Below are positions 26,024 through 36,080 of a DNA stretch of 61,927 nucleotides, piece by piece. The notes under the pieces were generated by a model. The model made no database searches. It was given only the letters and a program-made list of their open reading frames with translations, and was not told where the DNA came from. This DNA is from a virus. Position 1 is the first letter of the stretch; each line of letters opens with the position of its first letter. Where the stretch lies: the IMG/VR virus record IMGVR_UViG_3300027851_000029, positions 1 to 61,927 of that record; one strand, given 5' to 3'. The position numbers were made by a program, and so were the translations under genes.

Positions 26024-26419
26024 TCATTCGCCGTCGAGCTTGCCGTGAAACGGCTTCAAGCCGGGTTGCGGTGCGTCGCTCAAAAACCTCTCAACCTCGC
26101 TTGGCTGGTCGGAATTCTCCACCGGCCTCGCGCGGTAGTCCTGCCAGTTGGCCAGAAGCATCAGCACCAGAATGAGCCAAGCCGACTTGATTGGCGTGTA
26201 CGGCCATGCGACCCTTGCTCGTTCAGGCGAAATCAGGGCCAGCACGCCGAACAGCACTGCCGCGATGATGGCCGCCCCAACGGGGAGCATGGCCCAGGCC
26301 TCAAACGGGCTGGAGTCGAAGTAGATCAACGGGTTTGCCAGCGCGATGACAGCCATGCCAGCGGCATGCCGGGCTACCGTGATTGCTATCGGTGTGCTTT
26401 TCTCTTGCGCAAGCTCCAT
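26024..26419 (-). CDS. Leftward three-helix membrane protein, candidate moron
   Basis: The ATG at 26419 on the minus strand has AGGAG six bases upstream. The 131-residue product has three hydrophobic helices (about residues 12-33, 43-63 and 75-93) and a charged C-terminal tail. It is the only leftward gene between 1 and 43.5 kb. It ends one base from its convergent neighbour and diverges from the giant gene. This isolated, opposite orientation is typical of morons expressed from the prophage. Superinfection exclusion or other lysogenic conversion is possible but unproven. Confidence 0.7.
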   Translation of the reverse strand: MELAQEKSTPIAITVARHAAGMAVIALANPLIYFDSSPFEAWAMLPVGAAIIAAVLFGVLALISPERARVAWPYTPIKSAWLILVLMLLANWQDYRARPVENSDQPSEVERFLSDAPQPGLKPFHGKLDGE

Positions 26420-26452
26420 GCCATTCTCCTGTTTGGCGCAATATAGCACCAT

Positions 26453-26466
26453 CCCGGCATAGGGTT
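26453..26466 (+). promoter_or_regulatory. Late-unit motif CCCGGCATAGGGTT, copy 4
   Basis: Perfect copy in the 81-base divergent gap between the leftward membrane gene and the giant polyvalent gene. It lies 34 bases before the latter's start. Confidence 0.6.
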
Positions 26467-26500
26467 GGACGCCGAGCGACGCACCCGCGAAAGTGCGGGG

Positions 26501-29500
26501 ATGGCGAACAACGACATCACTCCATTCGACGGCGAACTTGACGAAATCAAGCCAGCCACTATCAAACCGTTCGATGGGAGCCTGGATGGCGAAACACCAT
26601 CCCGAGGCTTCAAGGGTTGGGCGCAAGACATCGGCGCCACCGCATTGAAGGGTGCCATCGGCGTGCCCGAAGCCCTGGTTGGTCTGGCCGACATCCCAAC
26701 CGGTGGCGCAGTCGGAAAGTTCTTGGAGAACGAAGGCGGTTCTGTCGGCTTCCGGCCCAAGCAGGCCAAGGAAATCGCCAACGACTGGCACTCCGACGCC
26801 ACCAAGCAGGCGCAGCAGAAGTTCCAAGCCGCTGAAGGCATTGGCGGCAAGCTGCAGGCGGCCATCGAAAACCCCAGCATCATCGCCACGTCGATTGGCG
26901 AATCGCTTCCTGCCATGGGTGCCGGCGGTGTCGCAGCGCGCGGCCTGCTGGCGGCAACCCGACTCGGTGCCATGGGCGCCCAGGGCGCGGCCATTGCCGG
27001 CGCTGCCGGTGAAGGCGCGATGATGGCTGGCCAGCAGGCCGAATCCATCCGCCAGGAAACCGCCGATGGCTATCTGACGCCAGGACAGTCCGCTCTCGCA
27101 GCTGGAACCGGCCTGATCGGTGGCGTGGTCGGTGCTGCCAGCGGGCGACTCGCCAACAAGCTGGGCGTCGGCGACGTGGACACGATGGTTGCCCAGGGCG
27201 CCAAGGCCTTGAAGCCCGTCACGCCGCTGGTGCAACAGCAGGCCATCAAGAGCATTCCCAAGCAGATCATCCAGGGCGCCATCACAGAAGGTTTCCTCGA
27301 AGAATTGCCGCAGTCGGTGGCCGAGCAGGTGCTGCAGAACATCGCGCTGGGCAAAGACTGGCATCAGGACGTGGACGCCGCGATTGTGCTGGGCACCTTG
27401 TCGGGTGGCGCCATGGGTGGCGGTGCAGCCGGGTTCAAGGGCTACATGGACCGCAGCACAACAGGGCCGGCGCCTGTCACGCCGCCGAAGCCCGGCCTTG
27501 ACCGCATGCGCCAGGAGTACGAGGCCCGTCTCGCGCAGCTCGCGCAAGAGGAATCCGGCGAACCACAGGTACCCCAGACCACGCCGCCCAATGGCCGAGC
27601 CATCCTCGACGCTCAAGCAGCGCAGGCCAAGGCCGCCAAGGATGCGCAGACCGCAGCAAACCGCGCGGTGATGACGCCAGATGACGAGATTTTCCAATCG
27701 ACCGGCGCCACGGTGCCACGTTCGGTGCAGATGGGCCTGAACCCAGCCAAAGGCGCCATGAGCGCCGCCGCCGCCGTGGCCGTTGACACTGGCGCCGCCG
27801 ATCAGGTGCAGCAACAGAACGCGATGACACAGGCCGCAGAGGCTGCATCGCAGGAGGCAAAGAAGCCCGCCAAGAAGTACGCACACCGCGTCAATGGCAC
27901 GCTGGATGGCAAGCCGTTTCAAACCATGGTCATGGCCGAATCGCCAGATGAAGCCATGGTCGCAGCCGTCAAGGCATCGCATGGCCTGCAGCCTTCAGCC
28001 GCCGAACCCGTTTCCAAAACCGCAACCCCTACCGCAACCCCTACCGCAACCCCGGGAGAAACCACCCTTGAGCCTCAAGCCATTGAGCCCGTCCAAACAG
28101 TCGCGAAAGAACCGCAAGCACAACCAGCCGTCGAAGGAGTAACCGATGTTGCCGATCAAACCAAGGCCGTTGCTCCCATGGCGCAAGCGAGCGAACCTGA
28201 AACGCAGAATCCAGGCGGCGAAGGCGGCAGCCCAGAGTCTGGGCCAGCAAGCAGCGTACGCCCTGAAATCACTACAGCTCCCGCAGATCTGAAGCCACCG
28301 CGCGGCATCCTGGCCAAGAAGGCAGAAGCCGACGCAGCCCGAGCAGGAGCAAAGAATGAACAAGCCACCCAGCCCACCGCCGCCGACACCAGCCCAGCTA
28401 CGGCGCCAGCAGCAGGCCGCACTGGTGTTTCTGGAGTCGATGAACAGGGTGCCGTACCGGCATTGAGCAATGTCCAAAACCCACAGAGCCGACCCGCCGG
28501 AACCGAAACCCAAGCCGCGCCAGTTGAAGCGAGCACGCCAGCACGAGGCGATGCAGCCGCAGCCGCTGGAATTCCCGCAGCGGGACAAGACGCCGGTGTA
28601 CGGGCGGATGGGGTAAGCGACGAGGCGCCGACCGTACAGCAGTTGCGCGACATGCCGATTGACACAAAGGAGCAGGCCAAGGCCTACGCCGATGGCTACG
28701 CAAAACGACTGGCCGCAGAGGCCAAGTACGGGCAGGGCCGGTTCATCGGAGCCAATGAGAAGCCGTGGTCTGTTGCCAACGCTGACCTTGCAGAAAAGAA
28801 CGTCAGGGCCAATGAGGCGGCAGAACTGAACTACTGGCAGAAGCCATACGAAGATGCCATCAAGGAATTCCGATTCCAAGGATTGCCCCGCGCCAAGTGG
28901 GAAGCAGAGCGCAAGAAACGCGGCATGACAACCGAAGTTGCAGCACCTGGAGCCGGTGACGTCCAAGTCGATGGGGTGAAGATCGCCGAGGCCGCGCACC
29001 AGGCTGCGACCAGCCACAAGAACGACTTGCCGCAACCCACCGAGGCACAGAAAGAAGCTGGCAACTACGCCAAGGGCCACATCACGATCGGCGGCCTTGA
29101 CATCACGATCGAGAACCCAGCCGGCAGCAAGCGCCGCCCAGAGTGGCCCGCGCTCAAGAACCACTACGGCTACTTCAAAGGCTCCATTGGCGCCGACAAG
29201 GATCACGTTGACTTGTTCATGACCGACCGGGCTGGCGATGCCAGCCTGCCGGTGTTCGTGGTGGACCAGACCAACCGCGACGGCACGTTCGATGAACACA
29301 AGGTGATCATGGGCGCCGCCGACGAGGCCGAAGCCCGCGCGACCTACCTGCAAAACTACGAGAAGGGCTGGACCGGACTGGGCGCCATCACACAAATGTC
29401 GCAGGACGAGTTCAAGGCCTGGGTGCGCGACCCGGACAAGACAAAGAAGCCGGTGGCGCTCAAGCGTGGCGTGCTGGCGAAGATGGCAGCGCAGAAGGCA

Positions 29501-32500
29501 AAGGCCGACCAATCCAAGCCGAAGCCTGAAACCACCGCCAAGGCACCGCCAGCAGAGCCGGTGAAGCCTGAGCCAGCACCGCAGCCGAAGGCGGAGAAGC
29601 CTGCCAGCAAGACGCCGACCCTGGACGAGCACACCGCGGCCATCAAGGCGGTGCGCGCCGGCACGGCCAGCATTGAGTCTTACCAGGCCTCATTCGCGTC
29701 CATGGTTGACGACCCGTCTGCCGTCAAGGTTGAGCTGAACACGCTGAACAAGGAAACACTGCTGCGCTCCGGTGGCGCCTTCTTCTACCAGCGCTACAAG
29801 TCAGAAAACAAGGCCGATGTCATCGATGCCATGTACGACGCCCTGGTCAACGAGTACGCGCTGGGCAAGGAGTACGGCCCGACCGGCTACATGATGGGTG
29901 AGCGCAAGAGCTACGATGCCGCCAAGGCCAAAGCGCTGCGCGATCTGGTTGACGGTCAGACCGCCGAAACGCTGGCCGAGTTCGCATCCGAGGTGAAGAA
30001 GGCCAGCGACGAATACAAGGCAGAGCGCGAGACCAGGGCTAAAGCACTGGAAAACCCGCAAACCCTGGATGACTTCCGGGCCGTCATGCGCGAGCACATC
30101 AGAGGTGGAAAGACCCGCAAGGAAGCCTTCCTGATGTTCACGCCAGAACAGCGGGTCAAGTTCGATGAGATGGAGGCTGAGACCACCAAGGAGGCTCGCG
30201 AAACCCGCAAGCGCGAGCGCAAGACAGAAGTCCGTGCGGCAGGCCAGACCACGGGCGGAGAAGTCATTTCCACCAAGCACACCCGAGACGGCTACGACCT
30301 GTTCGTGGTGCAGTTGTCTGATCGCCTGAGCCGTGAGGACTACACGACCGTGCTGGCCAGCGCCAAGAAGTTGGGCGGTTGGTACAGCGCATTCCGCGTG
30401 AAGGGTGCCGTGCCAGGGTTCCAGTTCAAGGACAAGGCAAACGCCGAAGCGTTCTTGAAGCTGGCTGGCGGCGATACGACCGACGCACAAGCGCAGGCCG
30501 AGCAGCGCCGGGATGCCTTCGAGGACAACCGCAGCGAAACCGCAGTGGAGCGGCTGCGCGCCATGGCCGACAAGCTGACCGAGCAGGCTGCCGAGATTGA
30601 GGGCCGCGACCGCAAGACCAACACCGCGCGCCGCGCCCGCTTTGCATCAAGCGCACTGGCCGAGGCTTCCGGCATGAAGGCCAAGGCGCAGACCATGCGC
30701 AACGTGGCGCAAGCCATCGATGACGGCAAGGCAAAGTTTCTGGACGGAATCCGAACCAAGTCCCATGTGGACATGCTGACCGGCCTGGTGGCGACGGCCA
30801 AGAACAACGAGTTGATCGCCAAGTACGAGACCTACGCCGAACAGGAGAAGCGCAAAGGGGAGCCGCCGACCGCTGAGACGGCCGACTTTGCCGAGTTCCC
30901 GGCATTCACCGCCTACCGCTCAGACCTTGCCAGCCTGGCCCGCCAGATGCAGGACGTTGACGGCACGAAAAAACTGGGCGACCAGTTGATGAAGGTGGCC
31001 GACGACGTGTCAGACGCCTATCTGGCGTTCGCCAAGGATCCCGGAAATCTGTTCAAGCTGTCCACGTTCAGCGTGCGCCGCGGCGACGAGGTGAAGGCCG
31101 CCATTTTCCCGAGCAAGGATCTTGCCGAGCGTGCCATCAAGCGCAGCGGGTTGACCGGCAAGGCCATCGTGCTCGCCGAGAAGCGCGGCGTGAACCGCAT
31201 CATCATGAGTCCGAGCGAGGCCATCAATGCTGGCATCTGGACGGGCGACGGCGACAAGCGTATCACTCTGACCGTTGACGCCGGCAACACGCTGGTGGAT
31301 GCCATCGGCCGCCGCGGCAACAAGGCCAACGGTTTGACCGTGCCGTGGCAATTTCAGACCGCAAGCGATCGCCTGAAGGCCCTGGCCCGCATGGGAATCG
31401 AGACACCAGCCGAGTACCGATCGACCTTGCGCGAGTTCATCGGCATGCAGGAGCGTGCAGTCGCCAACAAGGTGCGAGAGATGGAACTTGCTATGGCCGG
31501 CAAGAAGAATGACGGCCTGGACTTCTTCCCGACGCCGGCCGAGGTGGCGGACCAGATGGTGGAGGCCGCCGACCTGTCGCCTGACATGGCGGTTCTGGAG
31601 CCCAGCGCCGGCATGGGGCACATCGCTGACCGCATCCGCGCGGCAGGCGCCGAGCCTGATGTGATCGAGATTTCTCCGGATCGGCGCGAGCTGCTGGAGG
31701 AAAAAGGCTACCACCTTGCCGAGACCGACGACTTCATGGCAATGCAGCCGCGCGGTTTCTTCACCTACGGCGACCGCTTCCGAGCGCCAGACGGCACCGA
31801 TGGGATCATGCGTGGTGTGAGCCAAAGCCGCGTGCGATTGGAAGATGAGCAGGGGAACCGACTGGGCCTGTACGACCGTGACGAATTGACCGGCATCGGG
31901 CACCGCGGCTCATGGAGCGGATACGACCGCATCATCATGAACCCACCGTTCAGCAAGCGCCAGGATGCCGAACATGTAAGGCACGCTTACACGTTGCTCA
32001 AGCCGGGCGGCCGGATTGTGGCGATCATGGGCGAAGGCGTGTTCTTCGGCCAGGACAAGAAGGCCCAGGATTTCCGAGACTGGCTGGACGAAGTTGGCGG
32101 AACCGCCGAGAAGTTGCCGGCCGGCAGCTTCATGGACCCGAGCTTGCCAGTAAACACTGGCGTGAATGCCCGCATGGTGGTGATCGACAAGCCTGCTGGC
32201 GATTTGAAGATGGCCCCGATCGATGACACGGAATCCGACACCACGGAAACCAAGGATGAAGCCAACTACGGCACCAAAGACCAAGCCCAAGGCACCCCCA
32301 CAGACCGCGCCGTCATGGCCATGGCCGGCGACGGCAAGAGCGCCGACGAAATCCTGCGCTTCATCGCCAACGCTTCGAAGTCCCAATTCAACCGCCAGAT
32401 TGCGAACCTGCTGCGCCGCACCAAGGCCAACCCGGCGGTTTCCATCGGTGGCGAAATGGGCGGTGGCGCTGGCTTCAAGTTCCTCGCCAAGTACAGCCGC

Positions 32501-35500
32501 AAGAATCACGAGGTCACGCTGTCCGAAGGCGCCAGCGGCAAGGCCGAGCAGATCCTTCTGCATGAGATGGTGCACGCCGCAACCCTGCTGGCGCTGGACC
32601 GTGGAGGCGAGCACGCGGCCCGCATGAGTGCGCTGTACGAGTCGGTGAAGGCTCAGGGCCTGGATGACGCCTACGGCATGAAGAACGTGGGCGAGTTCGT
32701 GGCCGAAGCGTTCACCAACCCAGAGTTTCAGAAGGCGCTCAAGGGCTACAAGGCCCCGGGCGGAACGGCATGGGATCGGTTCGTCGCAGCGGTGCGCCGC
32801 ATCCTGGGCCTGTCGGACAAGTCGCAGGACGCGCTGTCGGCTGCGCTGGAGCTGGGTGTCGAGGTGATGCGCGAGAACGTGCCGCTGCGCAAGGCGCGCA
32901 GTTTCAGCGCGGAAGATGCGCCGGAATACTTCGGCATGGCCGACGCTGCCAGCCTCAAGCAGTCCGCCCTGGACCAGATCCACCAGACCCTGAGCCACCC
33001 CGGCAAGGTGTCGGTCTGGGATAAAACGATCGGGACAATGCGAAATTTGTCCGAGCGCTCGCCCGCCTTCAAGCCGGTATTCGACGCCGCCCAGCGCTTC
33101 CTTGATGACGTTTCCCTGCTGGCCAACGAAGCCGCCGACGTGGCGCCGCGCCTGCTGCCGAGCGTGGAGTCCTGGCGCGACCTGACTAAGAAGCCGGTCA
33201 GCGCAGAAGACAACAAGGCAATCAGCAAGCCGATCTTTGAGGGCACGCTGATGTGGGGCCGAGACACGGACGGAAAACCCGTTCTGGTGGACGACATGGC
33301 GAAGAAGTACGCCGACCTGAGCACCGAGAAGCGCGCCAAGATGCTGATGGCCGCCGGCCGGCTGGACGACCGCGTGCTTCGCATGTGGCAGGGCCTTCCA
33401 TCGGATCAGTTTGACGCCCTGGTCAACAGCCGCTTCGAGAGCCAGATGCTGAAAGCTGGTGTGGTCTGGAAGGATGCCGAGCTGAAAGCGCTGTTCAACC
33501 TGAACGACCAGCAGATCAGCCTGTACCGCGAAGCCCGTCAGGCCATCGACCGCTCCATCGACCTGACGGCACGCGCCGACATGCTGCGCGCCGTGGGCAC
33601 CGGGTACGCCAGCATGCGAGACGCCGTGCTGGAGTTGCCGACGCTGGCCGACGCCCGCGACTTGTTGGTGGAAACGCTGCACGCCGACGCGCTGGACAAC
33701 GAAGACCAGGCCGACCGGCTGTCCGGGATGATCAACACCATCGCCGATCGGTTTGAGAAGGCGACCAGTCTGATGAAGGACGGTTACGCCCCGCTGTCTC
33801 GCTTTGGCCGCTACACGCTGGATGTGGTGGACGCCAGCGGAGAGCGCCAGTATTTCGGCATGCACGAAACCATCCGCGACGCGAACCTGGCGAAGATCCA
33901 GATGACCGCCGAATTCCCCGGCGCCACGGTCACGCAGGGCACCATGAGCGCGGAAGCCTACAAGCTGTTCGCCGGCATCACACCCGAGTCGCTGGAGCTG
34001 TTCGGCAACATGCTGGGCCTGGACGCCGAAGGTGGCGACGCCCGCGACAAGGCGTTTCAGGAATACCTCAAGCTGTCGAAGAACAACCACAGCGCATTGA
34101 AGCGCCTGATGCACCGAAAGGGCATCGCCGGTTACAGCGAAGACGTGGGCCGGGTGCTGGCGAGTTTCGTCTACTCCAACGCCCGCCAGGCTGCGGGTGG
34201 GCTGAACGCCGGGACCATCGAGGAAGCCGTCAACGCGATCCCGAAGGATCAGGGCGAACTGAAAGACGTTGCGATGGGCCTGCGCGACTACGTGCGCGAC
34301 CCGCAGGAGGAAGGCCAAGCCATCCGCGGCATGCTGTTCGCGCAGTACCTGGGGGGTTCGCTGGCATCGGCTTTCGTCAACACGACGCAGCCGTTCGCCG
34401 TGACCCTGCCGTGGTTGAGCCAGTTCGGCGGCATGAAGGTGGCCGGCAAGCACCTCGCCAAAGCCTTGAAGGACATGGCCGGCAAGGGCGCCTACGAGGC
34501 CGACCTGAAAACCGCGCTGGCCCGCGCCGAAGAAGACGGGGTTGTGTCGCCACAGGAAATTCACGCCCTGATGGCCCAAGCGCGCGGCGCTGGCGGCCTA
34601 CGATCGGGTGATGGCACCCGGGCCGGCAACGCCCGCGCATCCGCATCGAACGCCTGGGAGCGCACGAAAGTGGCATGGGGCCAGCCGTTCGCCCTGGCAG
34701 AGCAGTTCAACCGCCGGTCCACGTTCATCGCGGCCTACCGGCTGGCGAAGGAAAGAGGCATGCAGCGCCCGGACCAGTTCGCGCGCCGCGCGGTGCTGGA
34801 AACGCAGTTTCTCTACTCCAAGGCCAACAAGCCGAAGTGGGCGCGCGGCGCCATCGGAGGCACGCTATTCACCTTCAAGGTCTACAGCATCTCCTACCTT
34901 GAGCTGATGAACCGCATGTGGACGCAAGGCGGACCAGAAGGAAAGCGCTCCGTTGGCTGGGCGATGGTCATGCTGATGCTGATGGGTGGCGCTGGTGGCC
35001 TGCCGTTCTTGGAGGATCTGGAAGATCTGATCGACGGCATCGCGCAACTGATGGGCTACAACGTGAGTTCCAAGCAGTGGCGCAAGCAGGCCATTGAGGA
35101 TGTCATCGGCAAAGAACTGGGCGAGTTCGTCAATTCCGGCCTGTCTGGCCTGCCAGGCGCACCCATCGACGTGTCGGGCCGCCTGGGCATGGGCGACCTG
35201 ATCCCCGGCACCGGCCTGCTCATGACCAAGCAAAGCCGCGAGCGCGACCTGATGGAGATTGTTGGACCGGCCGGCGACTTGGTGGCGCGCGGATTCACCG
35301 GAGCCCGCAAGGCGCTGTCGGGCGACCTGGGTGGCGCGGCGCTGGAACTGTCCCCTGGTGCCGTTCGCAACGCGGCCAAGGGCATCGACATGATCACGTC
35401 GGGCCAGTACAAGGACGCCAAGGGCTACAAGGTGCTCGACACGACGCTACCAGAGGCCGCAGCCAAGCTGATCGGGTTCCAGCCGCGCAGCGTGGCCAAG

Positions 35501-35797
35501 GTGCAGGAGGCCAACAGCTTCATGATGCGCAGCAAGGCCTTCTACTCGCAGCAGAGCGGCGAAATCAAGGCCCAGTGGGCGCGCGCACTGTACGAGAAAG
35601 ACGATGGCGCGCTGCAGGATGTGCGCGATCGCCTGGCGACATGGAACCGGAACAACCCGGATCAGCCGATCGTGGTGAAGATGCCCGATGTCTGGAAGCG
35701 CGTGCGTGAAATGGGCAAGGACCGCACGGAGCGGATCGCCGACACCGCGCCCAAGGCGTTGCGCCAGGAAATGCGGGAGTTGGCACGCGACAACTGA
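26501..35797 (+). CDS. Giant polyvalent protein: pyrophosphatase-like, DNA methyltransferase, zincin protease, PLxRFG
   Basis: 3098 residues from the ATG at 26501 (a TTG 36 bases upstream is less likely). Order: two FDG(E/S)LD repeats (7-33); a Gly/Ala-rich helical, membrane-penetrating-like region (40-300); a disordered Pro/Ala/Thr linker; a polyvalent-type inorganic-pyrophosphatase-like domain (about 855-985, GADKDHVD at 897-904); coiled helices; a Rossmann methyltransferase with motif I VLEPSAGMG at 1698-1706 and NPPF at 1814-1817; a zincin peptidase HEMVH at 2021-2025 with Glu2065/2069 as possible third ligand; PLSRFG at 2431-2436; then a long C-terminal helical LPD-type region. Proteins of this class are ejected with DNA to protect it. 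No SF2 helicase motifs were seen, unlike DarB. Confidence 0.9.
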   Translation: MANNDITPFDGELDEIKPATIKPFDGSLDGETPSRGFKGWAQDIGATALKGAIGVPEALVGLADIPTGGAVGKFLENEGGSVGFRPKQAKEIANDWHSDATKQAQQKFQAAEGIGGKLQAAIENPSIIATSIGESLPAMGAGGVAARGLLAATRLGAMGAQGAAIAGAAGEGAMMAGQQAESIRQETADGYLTPGQSALAAGTGLIGGVVGAASGRLANKLGVGDVDTMVAQGAKALKPVTPLVQQQAIKSIPKQIIQGAITEGFLEELPQSVAEQVLQNIALGKDWHQDVDAAIVLGTLSGGAMGGGAAGFKGYMDRSTTGPAPVTPPKPGLDRMRQEYEARLAQLAQEESGEPQVPQTTPPNGRAILDAQAAQAKAAKDAQTAANRAVMTPDDEIFQSTGATVPRSVQMGLNPAKGAMSAAAAVAVDTGAADQVQQQNAMTQAAEAASQEAKKPAKKYAHRVNGTLDGKPFQTMVMAESPDEAMVAAVKASHGLQPSAAEPVSKTATPTATPTATPGETTLEPQAIEPVQTVAKEPQAQPAVEGVTDVADQTKAVAPMAQASEPETQNPGGEGGSPESGPASSVRPEITTAPADLKPPRGILAKKAEADAARAGAKNEQATQPTAADTSPATAPAAGRTGVSGVDEQGAVPALSNVQNPQSRPAGTETQAAPVEASTPARGDAAAAAGIPAAGQDAGVRADGVSDEAPTVQQLRDMPIDTKEQAKAYADGYAKRLAAEAKYGQGRFIGANEKPWSVANADLAEKNVRANEAAELNYWQKPYEDAIKEFRFQGLPRAKWEAERKKRGMTTEVAAPGAGDVQVDGVKIAEAAHQAATSHKNDLPQPTEAQKEAGNYAKGHITIGGLDITIENPAGSKRRPEWPALKNHYGYFKGSIGADKDHVDLFMTDRAGDASLPVFVVDQTNRDGTFDEHKVIMGAADEAEARATYLQNYEKGWTGLGAITQMSQDEFKAWVRDPDKTKKPVALKRGVLAKMAAQKAKADQSKPKPETTAKAPPAEPVKPEPAPQPKAEKPASKTPTLDEHTAAIKAVRAGTASIESYQASFASMVDDPSAVKVELNTLNKETLLRSGGAFFYQRYKSENKADVIDAMYDALVNEYALGKEYGPTGYMMGERKSYDAAKAKALRDLVDGQTAETLAEFASEVKKASDEYKAERETRAKALENPQTLDDFRAVMREHIRGGKTRKEAFLMFTPEQRVKFDEMEAETTKEARETRKRERKTEVRAAGQTTGGEVISTKHTRDGYDLFVVQLSDRLSREDYTTVLASAKKLGGWYSAFRVKGAVPGFQFKDKANAEAFLKLAGGDTTDAQAQAEQRRDAFEDNRSETAVERLRAMADKLTEQAAEIEGRDRKTNTARRARFASSALAEASGMKAKAQTMRNVAQAIDDGKAKFLDGIRTKSHVDMLTGLVATAKNNELIAKYETYAEQEKRKGEPPTAETADFAEFPAFTAYRSDLASLARQMQDVDGTKKLGDQLMKVADDVSDAYLAFAKDPGNLFKLSTFSVRRGDEVKAAIFPSKDLAERAIKRSGLTGKAIVLAEKRGVNRIIMSPSEAINAGIWTGDGDKRITLTVDAGNTLVDAIGRRGNKANGLTVPWQFQTASDRLKALARMGIETPAEYRSTLREFIGMQERAVANKVREMELAMAGKKNDGLDFFPTPAEVADQMVEAADLSPDMAVLEPSAGMGHIADRIRAAGAEPDVIEISPDRRELLEEKGYHLAETDDFMAMQPRGFFTYGDRFRAPDGTDGIMRGVSQSRVRLEDEQGNRLGLYDRDELTGIGHRGSWSGYDRIIMNPPFSKRQDAEHVRHAYTLLKPGGRIVAIMGEGVFFGQDKKAQDFRDWLDEVGGTAEKLPAGSFMDPSLPVNTGVNARMVVIDKPAGDLKMAPIDDTESDTTETKDEANYGTKDQAQGTPTDRAVMAMAGDGKSADEILRFIANASKSQFNRQIANLLRRTKANPAVSIGGEMGGGAGFKFLAKYSRKNHEVTLSEGASGKAEQILLHEMVHAATLLALDRGGEHAARMSALYESVKAQGLDDAYGMKNVGEFVAEAFTNPEFQKALKGYKAPGGTAWDRFVAAVRRILGLSDKSQDALSAALELGVEVMRENVPLRKARSFSAEDAPEYFGMADAASLKQSALDQIHQTLSHPGKVSVWDKTIGTMRNLSERSPAFKPVFDAAQRFLDDVSLLANEAADVAPRLLPSVESWRDLTKKPVSAEDNKAISKPIFEGTLMWGRDTDGKPVLVDDMAKKYADLSTEKRAKMLMAAGRLDDRVLRMWQGLPSDQFDALVNSRFESQMLKAGVVWKDAELKALFNLNDQQISLYREARQAIDRSIDLTARADMLRAVGTGYASMRDAVLELPTLADARDLLVETLHADALDNEDQADRLSGMINTIADRFEKATSLMKDGYAPLSRFGRYTLDVVDASGERQYFGMHETIRDANLAKIQMTAEFPGATVTQGTMSAEAYKLFAGITPESLELFGNMLGLDAEGGDARDKAFQEYLKLSKNNHSALKRLMHRKGIAGYSEDVGRVLASFVYSNARQAAGGLNAGTIEEAVNAIPKDQGELKDVAMGLRDYVRDPQEEGQAIRGMLFAQYLGGSLASAFVNTTQPFAVTLPWLSQFGGMKVAGKHLAKALKDMAGKGAYEADLKTALARAEEDGVVSPQEIHALMAQARGAGGLRSGDGTRAGNARASASNAWERTKVAWGQPFALAEQFNRRSTFIAAYRLAKERGMQRPDQFARRAVLETQFLYSKANKPKWARGAIGGTLFTFKVYSISYLELMNRMWTQGGPEGKRSVGWAMVMLMLMGGAGGLPFLEDLEDLIDGIAQLMGYNVSSKQWRKQAIEDVIGKELGEFVNSGLSGLPGAPIDVSGRLGMGDLIPGTGLLMTKQSRERDLMEIVGPAGDLVARGFTGARKALSGDLGGAALELSPGAVRNAAKGIDMITSGQYKDAKGYKVLDTTLPEAAAKLIGFQPRSVAKVQEANSFMMRSKAFYSQQSGEIKAQWARALYEKDDGALQDVRDRLATWNRNNPDQPIVVKMPDVWKRVREMGKDRTERIADTAPKALRQEMRELARDN

Positions 35798-35839
35798 TCG
35801 GGTAGGATTGAGCCTCCTAAACGTGAGTGCGTAGTTTTC

Positions 35840-35913
35840 GCGGATAAGCCCAAGGTGGGACGCCAGCCTTCCAAGCTGCGCTGAGTTCGGTTCGACTCCG
35901 ACTATCCGCTCCA
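35840..35913 (+). tRNA. tRNA-Gly (UCC), degenerate D-arm
   Basis: The acceptor stem GCGGATA/TATCCGC is perfect and a CCA end is encoded. The anticodon arm CAGC-CTTCCAA-GCTG gives anticodon UCC, and the T-loop is TTCGACT. Position 8 is A instead of U, and the D-arm is very short (CCC-AAGGT-GGG), so function is uncertain. It lies between the giant gene and a terminator. Confidence 0.75.
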
Positions 35914-35993
35914 GTGTCGAGCCAGAAGGTGTGCGGGGAGTCTCGCTGGCATCAAAGACAAAACCCCGAGAGTCGCAGCCTCACAGGCGACTG

Positions 35994-36031
35994 AAACCCC
36001 GCCATCTTCACAGATGCGCGGGTTTTCTTTT
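35994..36031 (+). terminator. Rho-independent terminator after tRNA
   Basis: AAACCCCGC pairs with GCGGGTTT (one bulged C), extended by CATC/GATG, and runs into TTTTCTTTT. The next late-unit motif starts at 36033, so terminator and motif abut. Apart from the tRNA-like gene, 35798-36080 shows no coding frame. Confidence 0.85.
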
Positions 36032-36032
36032 G

Positions 36033-36046
36033 CCCGGCATAGGGTT
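36033..36046 (+). promoter_or_regulatory. Late-unit motif CCCGGCATAGGGTT, copy 5
   Basis: Perfect copy directly after the terminator and 34 bases before the first gene of the fibre module. Confidence 0.6.
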
Positions 36047-36080
36047 GGCGCCCATCGCGTCTACCTGAGACAGTGTAGGC

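Noticed and set aside
26420-27982. Long minus-strand extension upstream of the leftward membrane gene.
   Set aside because: It runs antisense to the giant gene. Only the last 131 codons from the ATG at 26419 have a ribosome site and sensible membrane-protein composition.
26501-35797. DarB-type helicase in the giant protein.
   Set aside because: No Walker A/B plus SF2 helicase motif series found; only the methyltransferase part resembles DarB-like proteins.
35840-35913. tRNA as the phage attachment site.
   Set aside because: It is about 6.5 kb from the integrase, and I see no copy of its 3' end near int or at the window ends.
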